Assembly (NCBI GenBank): GCA_963921825.1
Contig: OY997591.1
Location: forward strand, 45,653,825 to 45,717,824
DNA length: 64,000 bases
Reading direction: 5' to 3'
Origin: Erodium maritimum
Lineage: Eukaryota; Streptophyta; Magnoliopsida; Geraniales; Geraniaceae
The position numbers and the translations under genes are program-made. Shown in pieces: positions 10,037 through 22,607 of the stretch (the first letter of the stretch is position 1; every line of letters begins with the position of its first letter). Under the pieces are notes generated by a model that made no database searches, was not told the DNA's origin, and was given only the letters and a program-made list of their open reading frames with translations.

Positions 10037-11050
10037 TTTTTTTTAGATAACGGTGGATATATTAATAATAAACAATGTTTACAGGACCGTAGAGCACTAA
10101 AACACTAAACAAAATGGAAATCAAACAACCAACATAAAATGAGTTCCCACAATGGAGGATACTCAAGCATAAAGTAAAGAGCTCAGGGTTTCCGACTACT
10201 TTCTAAAGGCGCATAGAGGAGGATGATATTGTGGTAGCGTCTAGCGACATCGACACATTGAGACTAGACTGGCGAAAACTGGGATCGAGCGAACCCATTA
10301 CCGGATAGAAATACTGGTGGACTACATACTCCCCCAGGATGTTAACGTGCGTCGTCCTCCCTTGACTGATACTGGTAGGGCTCTAAAACGCAGGATTGCT
10401 GACCTCCGAGCTGGTAGGGAAGTACTTTGTCGGCTTTTGGTGGAACCGCTGCCACCTTACGTCCAGAAGGGCGGTATAGAAGGCCGACCCCCCTCTAGAC
10501 CCCTTCGGACTCATTCCGCGGGACGAGGGTGTTGAACGCCCTCCACCGCTGCAATTGCCGCTCCCTCTGAATTAGTGGAACAAACTTGAATTGGATCCTC
10601 CTCGACCCGAGTTCGTTCGCGGGTCTTCCTCAGACCCAAAATGTTTCCGGTCAACTCGCCATCCCATTCCCACAGAGTCCCAGACCTCCCCGCCCCACTT
10701 CGGGCCTCATAGAATGGGCCTTGAGCTTCCCGGGCCATAACCCCACATTTTGGGAACGGGACCTCCTGCCCATGTCCTTGGCCGGCCCAATTCGTCCCTC
10801 CTCCTCGGCCCAAACTTGATCCGATCCTGACCTAGGCCCCCGACCCTTGGTCCATCCCAGCTTCTCGGCCCAAGGTCCAAGCGATCAAGCTCAGCCCGTC
10901 CCCCCCCCCCCCCCCCCCCCCCGACCCATTAGCATCGTCAGCTAGGTTGGGCCCTCCAATTCTCAACCCAAACCAATCACATGGGACCCGACCCGAACCA
11001 CGACCCGATTCAGAAACCCTAGATCCAGGTCAAAACTCATCTTGTAATAA
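10037..11050 (-). mobile_element. ORF2-less LINE remnant with poly(C) tract
   Basis: The T run at 10037-10044, next to a TATATCCACCGTTATC-like sequence read on the minus strand, matches the usual poly(A) end of plant LINEs. The opposite end near 11050 resembles a LINE leader (CTAGGGTTTC). A frame at 10511-10813 (minus) is Gly/Arg-rich like LINE ORF1 linkers, but no domain is recognisable. Within it, 10900-10922 is an uninterrupted run of 23 C. No reverse transcriptase is present. The ends are approximate. Confidence 0.4.
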
Positions 11051-11467
11051 GTATTTATTCTTTTATGCAACATTAGTACTTTTAATTATTTTTGTATTAT
11101 AACTATTGCGGAAAACAATATTAGTGCCCCCCTCATTTAAAAAGCTGGCTCCACCACTGGCTGTACTGGTGGAGGTGGCGAACGGGACGAGGTCTGGAAG
11201 GGTGATTGTAGGGGGGCGGCGAATCTAAACCTTATAAAAAGGAGAGATTGGAGGTGCTTAATGTTTTTATGTATCCCCTTTTATCGTGAGAGGGACTAAT
11301 TCTTTTTTTTCGCTCGAATGTCATGTACAATGAACACGGAAAATTATCCATTCATTATCTATTATAACGTGCATATCATACCTTATGAATTTCTTTTTCT
11401 TAGTGTTTTTTATATTATTTTTTAACTGTTATTATTCATCTTCCAACTATATATATATATATATATA
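11051..11467. other. Unannotated AT-rich spacer
   Basis: No supported gene. It contains a T run at about 11302-11311 and a (TA)n tract at 11448-11466 into which the following MITE is inserted. Confidence 0.4.
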
Positions 11468-11732
11468 GGGGAACAATCAAGTACAAACCTTATTTCGGAT
11501 CAGAACGTAGAACTAATCTGGACCATTGATTACTCAGATCGAATGGCCACCGAAATTCGGGGGGGTGGGGGGATGGTGATTGATTACGAAATCAATTACA
11601 AGATATGCACTAATTAAAAAGATATTAAAAGATATGCATTAAATCTGGGCCATTAATTCTACGATCCAAGGACCCAGATTGATAATTCTACGTTCTAACG
11701 AAAGATACAAGTTTGTACCTGATTGTTATCCT
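11468..11732. mobile_element. MITE with about 60-bp terminal inverted repeats
   Basis: The left end (GGGGAACAATCAAGTACAAA) is repeated in inverse at the right end (GATAACAATCAGGTACAAAC on the minus strand). Similarity extends about 60 bp inward through the AACGTAGAA motif. Both ends abut TATATA tracts, so a TA target duplication is likely. The interior has no coding potential. Superfamily not determined. Confidence 0.6.
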
Positions 11733-11959
11733 ATATATATATCACATAGTTTTGTCTATAATAATAATAAAAAAAGAATTCATAACATCTAGGCTTCCTC
11801 TTTTTCTTTTTCATAACCTTTTTTTCTTCTGCAATTTCTTTCTTCTCCACAACAACGCTTCCTTTTTTCTCTGCAACTATCATGGTTCTCCTCACCATTT
11901 ATTCCCACGCGGGCCACTCGAGATACTTGGGAGCATGCCCCCAGCTCAACCGACCATCT

Positions 11960-12640
11960 TTATTAAGTCGTCGCGACCAAGGAAGGAAGCTCTTCGACCG
12001 TCTCCTCTGTCTCTTGTGTTGCCCCCGCCTCCTGCGCTGCCTCCACCTCTTGAGCCGCCTCCTCCTTTGTCTCCAACGTCGCTACCCCAACGTCGTCTTC
12101 CTCAACACAACAATCCTCAAAGTCGCCGCCCCCACTGTCGTCAACACTGCCGCCTCCAACACCACCATCACCCTTGCCTCTTACGCCGCTACCGTCCTCC
12201 CCCAACATCGTTCCCAACCTAGCACCACCACCTTCTCCTCCGTCCCAATGCCGCTACTGTCACCTCTTCTTTTTTCATCAGAGGCGATGTCGTCCTGCCA
12301 CCTCTCCCACCAGAGCCGCCACCGCTTCCACCAGATCCGCCACCTCCACCTCCTCCCTCGCCACTAGAGCAGCCTCCGTCCTCGCTTCCTCCTTTTCCAC
12401 CAGAGTCGCCTCCGTCCTCGTATCATCTACCACTAGAGACGTCGCCACCGCCACCTCCTCCTTTGCCACCAGATACATCGCCGCCCTCACCTCCTCTGCC
12501 ACTACAGTCGCCACCGCCATCGCCTCCTCTGCCACCAGAGCCATTGCCCCCGCCTCCTACGCTCACTCGGGGTCAGGGAGAGTGGAATCAGCAACTACTC
12601 ATGCTGGCAATAACAGATGGTCAATGAAAATCCGACCCCA
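11960..12640 (+). repeat. CCT/CCA-rich low-complexity tract with proline-rich frame
   Basis: Irregular repeats of CCN codons and CCACCAGA words. One plus-strand frame from about 12250 to a stop near 12627 reads as a proline-rich stretch (units such as LPPLPPEPPP). The two other frames and the minus strand are also open because of the bias. There is no signal peptide or extensin SPPPP array that would make it a credible cell-wall protein. Confidence 0.4.
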
Positions 12641-12945
12641 AGGTTCCCCCACTTTCTAGTTTTCTCCCTGGATGTTCGTTATCCCCTCAAGTACCCCTGA
12701 TCTTTTACCACATGCATTTTCAAGTCGAGTCAGGAAGTAATCATTATCGACAAGCTCTCAGCCGCAACTACAGGCAAGGTGTTTGCCTCACAACCATTCT
12801 CCTTATCATAACCGGGCATCTTGTAATAGGCTTAGCATTCGATATCGACACATTCAAATTATAGATTCAATCTACAAATTCAAACTATGTCTCGCTCTTT
12901 CTCTCTTCATTCTATCATTGCCTACCTATGTCTGAGTTACATGCA

Positions 12946-13517
12946 AAATGTGTCTTCCTCCCACCTATAGCGCGCATAGACGCCGACATCGGTACCGTTT
13001 GAAGTGTGCAGCTCCACATGCTCCTATAACTTATCCATGCTTTGAGATCTTTTTTTCTTTTGCAAAGCTTTGTTAACTACTTCCTATGAAGGTTTTTCTC
13101 CTTCTGATCCAAACAGAGGAAAAGGTTGTGGCCCCAAAAAGAAAAGCACTTTGATATTCATTTTAACTGGAACTTTTAGAATTCAAATAATTGACATGGG
13201 TTCCTCATGAACAAGGCAATTCGGTTTATAAATTATAATTCATGCTTAGTGGTGAAGAAAGAGAGGCTAAGGTGGATGTTTTGCTTTCACACCCCTGCAT
13301 TGTTCAATATTCTCATGGGTGCCTCAAATTCAAGAGGGAATCAGAGGATGAAGGGTTTAGGAGCTGTTCAGTGGTTGTTCCTTATTCTTTATTCTTTAAT
13401 TAAGTGTTGTTTTTGGACTTTGTGTTGTACCCACTAAGTTGAATCTTGTTTTGTTGTCTTAACTCTTAAATATAGAAGGATATATTTATGATATATTTGA
13501 ATTATTATATGAAATTC
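12946..13517. repeat. Direct duplication, copy 1 (572 bp)
   Basis: Runs from AAATGTGTCTTCCTC to GAAATTC and matches 14716-15288 with few substitutions. Non-coding; it looks like a transcribed-region or 3'-flank fragment. The ends do not have TG...CA, so it is not an obvious LTR. Confidence 0.8.
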
Positions 13518-14163
13518 CTGTTAATTTTAGTTGTCACTCGCTTCTACTGACAAGAGCAGCTATTTATTACACCCTCCATGACTCCAATCGATGGTCTTAG
13601 GGTCTCGATCCAGCAGATCGGGATATAGCGTCCCTGGACGGAGTCCCCTAATTGTCGGGTGCGCCGTATTCATAGCGCCGGATCCAGGGTCGGATCTCCG
13701 GTGAACGCAGATGATCAGTGGGCGGCTGAGGAGATCTGGGATCTCAGTAGGTCCATATCAGAGTCGTAAGACGCGGGCATTCGGAACAACTCATCTGCGC
13801 CAATTGACTCATCAACAAAACAATTATTCATCAATCATTCGTGGACATCTCCACGACCTCGATACAAAATCCTTTTTTGTGACAATCTTTCTCCATATTT
13901 TACTCTTTCCTTCAATGCATCGGCCTTACCGTTCAGGCGTATCATCAACTCAACCGTTAAGCCCTCGGTATTTCCTCCAACTCTGTTATCCTCGCGGCCG
14001 TCAATCCCTCGTAGTTTTCTGACAACATTGTTTCCACACGAGTAGAAATTTGGAAAAAAAAGTCAAGTGATAGGAGGAAGACTTCACAATACTTTCAGAA
14101 TAATATAAATTTTAATTAAAATTAATATGTCGATCGTTTAAAACGTAACGGTCTTAATTTTTG

Positions 14164-14372
14164 TGGGTAACTTGATATCATAACCCTGACCTTTCGTTTA
14201 TTACCAAATCATAACTCAAGCAAAAACTGGTTCTCATATCATAACGTTGACCGCAACGTTTGTCATTTTCTGTCGTCAAGTTTAATAGTCGTTTAGTGAG
14301 TAATAAGAAAGGTTGATAGGTCAGGGTTATGATTTGAGAATAAACGAAAGGTCTTTGTTATGACATCAAGTT
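14164..14372. repeat. Foldback (inverted-repeat) element
   Basis: The arm at 14164-14220 (ATAACCCTGACCTTTCGTTT core) pairs with 14317-14372. A further related, inverted-type copy of GAGTTATGATTTGAGAATCG lies at 14518-14545. It is probably a MITE. No target duplication was established. Confidence 0.5.
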
Positions 14373-14715
14373 TTTTCATGTCATTTCAAGAATGTTTTAG
14401 AGGCACGTGACAATCAAGTGACCGTTATTTCACGGAGACAGTCACACTTAACAGACTTTGATACATTTTTATAATTAATTTCTCAAATTTGTTATTATGT
14501 AAGAAAGTTGATAGGTATGAGTTATGATTTGAGAATCGACCAAAATACAACGAGACTACATAGGGTTTTCCCTATTTATTTCTAACAATCGGACATGCGT
14601 TAACGTGCTATTGGCAGAGGACTAGTGGCACTCGGATTAGGCATCGTGCAGGGCAATGCCACGAGAGGTATCGTTGCTCGACTTCGGCACTCCGATTCCG
14701 ACTCTAGCACAAGCT

Positions 14716-15288
14716 AAATGCGTCTTCCTCCCTCCTGTAACGCGCATAGACGCCGACATGGGTACCGTTTGAATTGTGCAGCTCCACATGCTCTACAACT
14801 TATCCACGCTTTGAGATCTTTTTTTTCTTTTGCAAAGCTTTGTACTCTGTTCCTATGAAGGCTTTTCTGCTTCTGATCCAAACAGAGGAAAAGGTTGTGG
14901 CCCCAAAAAGAAAAGCACTTTGATATTCATTTTAACTGGAACTTTTAGAATTCAAATAATTGACATGGGTTCTTCATGAACAAGGCAATTAGGTTTATAA
15001 ATTATAATTCATGCTTAGTGGTGAAGAAAGAGAGGCTAAGGTGGATGTTTTGCTTTCACACCCCTGCGTTGTTCATTATTTTCATGTGTGCCTCAAATTG
15101 AAGAGGGGAATCAGAGGATGAAGGGTTTAGGAGCTGTTCAGTGGTTGTTTCTTATTCTTTATTCTTTAATTAAGAGTTGTTTTTGGAGTTTGTGTTGTAC
15201 CTACTATGTTGAATCTTGTTTTGTTGTCTTTAACTCTTAAATATAGAAAGATATATTTATGATATATTTGAATTATTATACGAAATTC
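14716..15288. repeat. Direct duplication, copy 2 (573 bp)
   Basis: Second copy of 12946-13517, in the same orientation and separated by 1,198 bp. The intervening 13518-14715 holds no supported gene and contains the foldback at 14164-14372. Confidence 0.8.
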
Positions 15289-15744
15289 AAACTATTTAGA
15301 CCACTTATGTTTGACATGTTATAGACCAATCATTGGAAATTTAGTCGCTAGTTGTTTAAATTGAAGGTAATAAATGCCCTGTTTATTATTTCTTTCAGTC
15401 TGAAGCTTCCTATTGGTTGTTTTTTTAAACGGGATATTGTATTATTATTTGAAGTTTGATAAGATACCTCCTAGAACATCTGGTATGGTAAATTTGAACC
15501 ACGCTTGGACAGATACAGAACGGGCCTCTCGGGCTAACCAGTGGACTGTTCCGTTCGTTGTCCTAGAGAGATACTCGAGTTTAACATCCTCGAGAGTAGT
15601 GAGTAAAGATCAACAGTCATCAACTAATCGACCCAGAGGGGAAAAGACCTGATGGCTCCTCTGGATAGTGTGCACTAGGTACTGGGCATCACTGCGGATT
15701 AGTACTCTATGGAGGGACTTCTCCTGGATCCATTTTAAAGCCTG

Positions 15745-18700
15745 TCATATTTTCATTGCCTCCGCAAATTCAGGTCCTAGAAGTCCTAGTCCTGTTCCAC
15801 TCCTCCTATCCAGAACCACTCCTTGATCCGTCCTGCATAACCAACCCCAACCAAATTGTCCTGAATCAGTGAAGATAGCCATGTCTGCATTAACGGTCGA
15901 CCATGCCAGGGGGAGGGGGTTCATCCATCCTATTTGGCTGCTTCGACTCACGGTCGTCGGGTTAATTCAACCTTTATGAGCTTCAATCCAGTTGAGTTGA
16001 TTGCTTAGGACTGTACCTATGATACTCTGTGGTGTCGAGGGAGCATTGTCCCAAACAAGTACATTCCTTGCCTTCCATAATTCCCATAGGGTCATTGTCA
16101 CCCTGCCTTTTGCCTCCATATCTGGCAGAGCCAGAACCAATAGCAACCAGTCATTTAACGTAGTATGAGGAGATATAGGAACCTGTAAACCCGATAAGTC
16201 CCAGACGGCCTGGGCAAATTGACAGTGGGGAAGAAGGTGTGAGGTAGTCTCCTCCTCGGTCTGATAGACCAGACAGTATATCGATATCAGAACATATTTA
16301 GTATGGAGATTTGCCGCTACCTGAAGAGCTTCTGATAGTGCCCGTCACAGAAAGATTTTTATGCGGGGTTGAATGTCCAGATCCCATATCCCCGTCCAGA
16401 CCGTGGCCCTTACAGAAAAGTGTCATCTTCCATTTTCTCGCTATAGAGCTCTATAACCTTCTTTAACCGAATAGACGCCCCGAATATTATATTTCCAAAA
16501 CCATATGTCCTTGTGTTGGGGCATAGGAGTCGGGACTCGTATGATTTCCTCCACTATTCTTAAGGGTAAGTTGTGATGTAGTTTCGGTATATCCCAGTTT
16601 GTTCCTTGTACCGTAGTTAGGTCCGATACCATCATATTCGGGGTAAGAGATGTGTGTACTGGAATGACCGGATCATTCCTCATTAACCATGGGATACCCT
16701 CAACTAGCATTGATCGGCCATCCCCTATTGTACGATGCAAACCCTGCCGGAGAAGAGTTTGAGTGGCCCGGACCCCCATCCAAATTTGACTTGGATTATT
16801 GCCCCCGCCTGCACTGAGAAAATACCTTGATTGGTAATAGCGAGCTTTAAATACCCGGGACACCAAACTGCCTGGTTGAGTGAGGAATTTCCATCCCATC
16901 TTGGCCAACAAGGCGATATTCATGTCCCTCATGTCTCGGAAGCCCATTCCACCTTCCTCTTTTGGCTTGCACAAATTGTGCCAGTCCTTCCAGATGATCG
17001 GTTTTGTGCCTCGAGGGGTGCTTGTCCACCAGTATCTCGCTAGCGCGATATGTATTTGTTGTACAGATCCCCGAGGTAACATGAAAACACTATATGCGTA
17101 GATCGGCATTACCTGTAATACGGATCGAACCATTACCTCCTTCCCTCCCACTGATAGCATATGACCATCCCATGATCCGATCTTGGTCACTATTCGGTCA
17201 CATAGAAACTGCAAGCTTTGTCCTTTCCGTCTACACAGCATATTTGGGACTCCCAAATACAACGATGGTTGGGATATCTCCTATATTCCTAGAGTGTGGT
17301 ATGGATGACTTTTCCTTGTTTACGACCTGCCCTGACATCGATCCAAACGTCTAAAGTATGTGGTGCACCTGTTCAGCCTTATCCTTATTTTCCCTGCATA
17401 ATATATAACAATCATCTGCGAAAAAGATATGAGAAACAATTGGAACCCCCGTGGCCACCGAGACCCCGTGCAGTGTCTCCTCCCTTTCTGCTTGTGCCAA
17501 CATGCGAGATAAACCTTCCATACAGAAAAGGAAAAGATAAGGGGATAAAGGGTCTCCCTGACGAATTCCCCGGCCTGCTGTGAAAGGGGTAGTGTTCTTC
17601 CCGTCAGAGCTAACTGTATACTGGATGGAGCGCATACACACTAAAACCAGCGATCTCCATCCTGGACCAAAACTGAACGCTCCCATCATGCCTAACAAGA
17701 AAGACCATTCTACTCGGTCATAAGCCTTACTCATGTCGAGCTTCAAGGCCATGAACCCGTTCTGACCCTGGGTTCGTCGTCTAAGGGTATGTATAATTTC
17801 ATAAGAGATGAAAATGCCATCCTGTATTGCTCTTCATGGGACGAAAGCTCCTTGGTTTATAGATATGATCGAATCCAGAAGAGGCTTGATACGGTTGGCA
17901 AGAACCTTGGACATGATTATGAATATTACATTGCAAAGAGCAATAGGTCGAAGATCTGCAACTTTCCTAGCCACCATTTTTTTAGGACCAGTACCAGTGT
18001 AGTTTTATTGATATCACTACCAATACTCCCAATAGCAACCGACGTACGGACGAACTCAATAACCTCAAGGCACAAGGTATCCCAGTAATGTTGGAAAAAC
18101 TTCGGATTGAGACTATCTGGTCCTGGTGATTTTGACGGCCCCATTTGGAAGACTATTGTCCGAACCTCATCATATGTGACCCATTTTACAAGGCCAATAT
18201 TCTGGTCCGGGGAGATCATGGTCGGGACCGCCACAGGAAAAGCGTAATCCGCAATGTCTCATGTAGTGAAAGTCTGTCTGAAATAACTCAATATCAAGTC
18301 ACTCATACCCGTGTGCCACGAGACTTCCACACCCTCATCATTTTCTAGTACGGTGATCTTATTTCTCTTTTGTCTTTTCGTAGCCGACCGTTGGAAAATT
18401 TTCGTATTCCGATCCCCTTCATCCAGCTAATGTTTCTTTGCACGTTGACGCCAGAATTCTTCTTGCTTAGACAGAGCTCAGTTATATAGCTTCTGTATTG
18501 CCAGTCTATGTTTGATGCCTTACATGTCTATACACACATTCAATTCGGACAGCTCTCGTTGAAATCGTCTAATTTGGTTGATATTGTCCTGAAAGACTGT
18601 CTGCCCCCATGAGTCCATGTCTTTGAGGTGATGTTTTATATGACGATTGCCCGGTTTACCCCTTTCATTCTGAATCAAAGTCCCACATTCCAGGTGTTTC

Positions 18701-19505
18701 ACCCATGCATTCTCAAATATGAACTGTCATTTTCCTCGGACAATATCTTCCCTATGGAGTTGGAGTAAAATAGGCATATGATCCGAGGTAGAAAACCCGA
18801 AATTTTGTAGTGAAGCGATAGGGTAACGAGTCCCCACCTGAGGAGACATTAAAGCTCTGTCTAGCTGAATTTCCAACCGAGAATTCAGTTCCTGACCCTT
18901 AGTCCATGTAAACTGATATCCCAGTAGTGGGACCTCCTCAACCCCTATATCCCTGATGGAATGTTGAAACTCCTGGATTAATTTGAGAGGGTACGGGTTC
19001 CCCCCTTCTTCTTGGATGGCCTGAGAATGCCATTAAATTCGCCCATTAGTATCCATGCAGACGGTGCATGAACCGTAGCCAATTGTCGGAGAAGGTTTCA
19101 GGTTCTATTTCGATGCTCCATATCTGGTTCCTCATAAACTCTCGTAAAACGTACCACCAGTTCTTTCTCAAACCAGATGTTGACATCGATGTGTTTCCGT
19201 TGTTCCGATAACACCTCAACTTAGCATTTGTCCGAAAAAATGAGCATGGCTCCTCATTTATTCTTTGATCCTGCGGTTCTACCTTGCATCGATGGTAATA
19301 GCGTACCTGGTACCCCCGTGCCACCATGAAACCCTAGAGTTCTTCAGAGGATAACAAGTCAAGACCTAGAATTTCGAGCTTCCACATGTCGTGTCTCCAT
19401 CAAAAACACCATGTATGGTTTAAACCGGACGACCAGATCCATAAGCTGTCTACGGTTGTGATTCGCCCCCAACCCACGACAGTTCCATGCGAGCAAAGTC
19501 GCCAT
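15745..19505 (-). pseudogene. LINE ORF2: endonuclease, reverse transcriptase, RNase H (decayed)
   Basis: The start at 19505 reads MATLLAWNCRGLGA, the first strand of the apurinic-type endonuclease. Reverse transcriptase follows in pieces: SKSPGPDSLNPKFFQ near 18150, the block at 17752-17351 with RGIRQGDPLSPYLF and the FADD catalytic motif, and the thumb/zf-RVT region at 17262-16441 (GVPNMLCRRKGQ, GGMGFRDM). The RNase H domain sits at 15951-15745 (NADMAIFTDSGQFGWGW, EFAEAMKI). Many stops and frameshifts separate these blocks, so it cannot code for a functional protein. It is typical of plant L1-type LINEs. Confidence 0.85.
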
Positions 19506-19698
19506 TGGTACTCTCGAAATCACTTAAAGATACCAAGAAATATATTGATGAGTAAAATCACGTTCACAAGTATAAAACTCAACTCAATCAAATAAAATTT
19601 GCATTCATCGATCTGATGCAGGGGGAATTGGGTACCAGAGAAAGATAGGGTCAAAACCGCCCCAACCCATGCTCGATGAGAACAGTACTCGGGCGACC

Positions 19699-22319
19699 TG
19701 TCACGCCACAAATCCGGTGTAACCGAACCCGGAACGTGAACGAAAGAATAAGGACAAAGAAAATTAAAATGGCTAAACAATAGAGACAACATTTAAATTC
19801 CACGATTCAAGTATTAAATAAACTAATAAAAGTGCACTCTGAGTTTTACACTCAAGTTCGAATAAAACAAAACTAGAACAAGTGTGTACGTCACTAGACA
19901 ACCCAGAAACCCGGACTCTCGCTCCCCAGCTCTTCAAGCTTCGAGACGTCCTCCTAATCAGACTCAAGATCCATACCTGTAAGAAAAGCAGCAGTGGGTG
20001 AGCATTTCGCTCACCACCATGGATACCCGACTGACCACGACATACGAGTAAAAATACCAGGAATACAACAACATAAATTCAGGGAAAACAGTTATAGTTC
20101 ACGCATGATATCAAACCGCCACACGGGCTAACCGTCAAACACACCAACACCTCTACCACCCTTTCCGCAATCGAAAACAACCAACAGAGATCACATCCTC
20201 AACAAATCAAGTTGCAAATGCACACAATATCACGCAATATCAACTCACAAACTGCACAGTTCCCTGTAGCAAACCGGCTGGGCCTGGCGCTTCCCCGCAA
20301 TACTTTTTCCGACCGCCAATCGGAAAGGTGAGCCGACCTCTTCGCGGAACAAATCGCAACACTCTACCGATTGCTAGTCGGAAGGTGGGCCCACCTCATC
20401 GCGGTACCACGGCACCCTTCGTCGATGGCGAATCGACAGGCGGGCCATACCTTAACCACCCATCACCACATAGATCACCAACACTCAATCAATTATCACA
20501 ACACACTATCAATTATCGCATTTAACATACCAAGGCAAATATCAACACACCCACTGCACAGTTTCCGGTAGCAAACCGGCTGGGCCTGGCGCTGCCCCGC
20601 AATACTTTTTCAGACCGCCAATCGGAAAGGCGAGCCGACCTCTTCGCGGAACAAACCGCAACACTTTACCGATTGCTAGTCGGAAGGTGGGCCCACCTCA
20701 TCGCGGAACCACGACACCCTTCGTCGATGGAGAATCGACAGGCGGGTCATACCTTAACCAACCATCACCACATTGATCACCACACTCAATCATTTATCAC
20801 AACACACCATCAATTATCGTATTTAACATGTCAAGGCACTACCACATATCAAGTCACACGAGGCATTCAATACACACACGAGCTCAACACTCTAAGCGCA
20901 CAACTATTCAAACATACAAACACAACATACGCTAACAAGTACAACACGACAAATTGCGGAATATACACCACCTAAGGGCACAACCAGGTTCCCACATACA
21001 ATTATACATGCATGCCAAGTATAATCAACCTACGGGCACAACCAGGTACGCACATGCATTTTTACTAGTAACTTTCCCTAGTCAAACCGATATCCAGCTG
21101 CTTTTCCCTACCTCGTAATGCCATCTAAATCCAAATGTAGCTCCAGAAGCGCTCGCGACAACCCGCCTAAAGCTCCCCTCTTCCGCGATCGGTGGTAAAA
21201 TCTAAAGTGACGAAAAAAAAACATTTTTTAATATGCAATCCAACTTCGATTTTTATTAAATTAACGCCCAAATGCAACCCCGACAAGTACCGATCACTCC
21301 CAAACTTCCCAATTACTCGACATTGTCAAAATGGGCCCGGAATGGCCCATTTCGCCCAGCTTGGCGAATCTGCCCGGGAACGGGAAAACGTCCCTCGGGG
21401 CTCCGAAAATGTCCATTTTGTTTCTACAATTCCTAATTATATTCACGCGTTCCAACGCACTTGGCGGAATCAATTTCCGATGCCCGAGCGTTCTAACTCC
21501 GTATTTAAAGTTTCTAACCACAATTTCCGAATTCTCATGGATTAAAAACTCTAATTTCCTAATTCTCAATACAAGACGGTAATCCACAAAACAAAATACC
21601 CAATCTTTTGATACCGATAAATTAGCTCTAAGATCAACTTAAGAAGCAAAGAAAAAAGAACCACCCTTGGCCGAGTACCCTTTTGTGTGCTACTCCACCC
21701 ACAAGATTCATATTTGTTTATCCCGTGGTTAACATGCCATCCAAAACAAAATTAACCACTCAAGCTCTCTCTTGCATTAATCACACAATTAGTGATTATT
21801 CTTGAATTGATTGTTATTGTACCAAACTCCAAGCTTTTAGCATGTACAACAACCAATCAAGAATTGAAAAGCCACACAATAAATGACCAACCTTTGGTTT
21901 CTCTCTCCTTGTCTTGATCTGGCAGCAACCACACAAGCGCTTTGTTATGCAATTAATTCCTACAACAAGTAACAAAAGATAAACCAACCATAAGCAAGTC
22001 CTTCCCCTCTTGTTTCTCTCTCTGTAGTTGAAGCCGCCCCAAGATCAATTGATGATTTTGTAAACCATCACCCAAACATCACAGAGAACACCATGTTCTC
22101 TCCTCATCAATGTTGTCGCCGCACCACATAGAGGCCAACCAAACCTCTTTGCTTCTCTTGTTTCTCTCTCTGTCTGCCGCTACTGGTCACTTTACAAAAC
22201 AAACCCTACTATTCCCCATGTGCCAGCATAAGACAAGAAGGAAAATGAGCTTAAGTTGGTGTTAAAGGGCTTGACTCATGGGCCAAAATTTAGGCCCATT
22301 TTGGAGCCAAAATTCTACA
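19699..22319 (-). mobile_element. Solo LTR 1 of a Tekay/Del-like Ty3/gypsy family
   Basis: 2,621 bp with TG...CA ends and the 5-bp duplication CGACC at 19694-19698 and 22320-22324. It lies antisense to the plus strand (TGTCACGCC here is its inverted 3' end). It shares blocks with the LTRs at 33962-36732 and 56568-60884, for example ACTAGTAACTTTCC near 21065. It is inserted in the 5' part of the LINE that surrounds it. No internal retroelement sequence remains, as after LTR-LTR recombination. Confidence 0.88.
20252..20855. repeat. 302-bp tandem duplication inside solo LTR 1
   Basis: Units start at 20252 and 20554 (CTGCACAGTT...). They include CCGCAATACTTTTTC and CGATTGCTAGTCGGAAGG blocks and are about 95% alike by eye. 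Confidence 0.85.
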
Positions 22320-22607
22320 CGACCGGCCGGTGGGTTTACTATCAGGGGACAATTCCGGTTCCGCGTGGGGGTGAGAAAGAGAGATTGTGCAGAGTGCTCT
22401 CACCCCAGTGGAGAAAATGCGACGAAACTGAGGTGATTGTCGGTTGGATTCCACGAGATCGGAGGAGGAGCGTTGGAGGAGAAGAAATCTAGTCACGAGG
22501 GTGATCGGTTGTCAAAGCAGATTGGTCGGCGATGAGATCTTTGTTAATAACCCTACGGTTCAAAAGAAACCCTAAGGTTCCGCTTTAAAAAATTCCTATT
22601 GGTTGTT

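Larger units (their letters stand above)
15422..22592 (-). mobile_element. LINE retrotransposon (minus), with a nested solo LTR
   Basis: Flanked by the 15-bp duplication TTCCTATTGGTTGTT at 15407-15421 and 22593-22607. The T run at 15420-15426 is its poly(A) tail on the minus strand. Removing the nested LTR and its 5-bp repeat leaves about 4.5 kb. ORF2 domains run from 19505 to 15745. Only about 460 bp precede ORF2, too little for a normal ORF1, so ORF1 is deleted or absent. Confidence 0.85.

Noticed and set aside
11713-12367. Long frames on both strands in the CCT-rich tract
   Set aside because: All frames are open because of base composition. There is no start context, signal peptide or family motif.
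12946-15288. A short LTR retrotransposon with 572-bp LTRs
   Set aside because: The repeats lack TG...CA ends, no primer-binding site or polypurine tract adjoins them, and no target duplication was found.
22290-22496. Minus-strand frame MTRFLLLQRSSS
   Set aside because: It lies in the LINE leader and enters the solo LTR. It happens to stay in frame with 19520-19698 beyond the LTR, but no LINE ORF1 feature is present.
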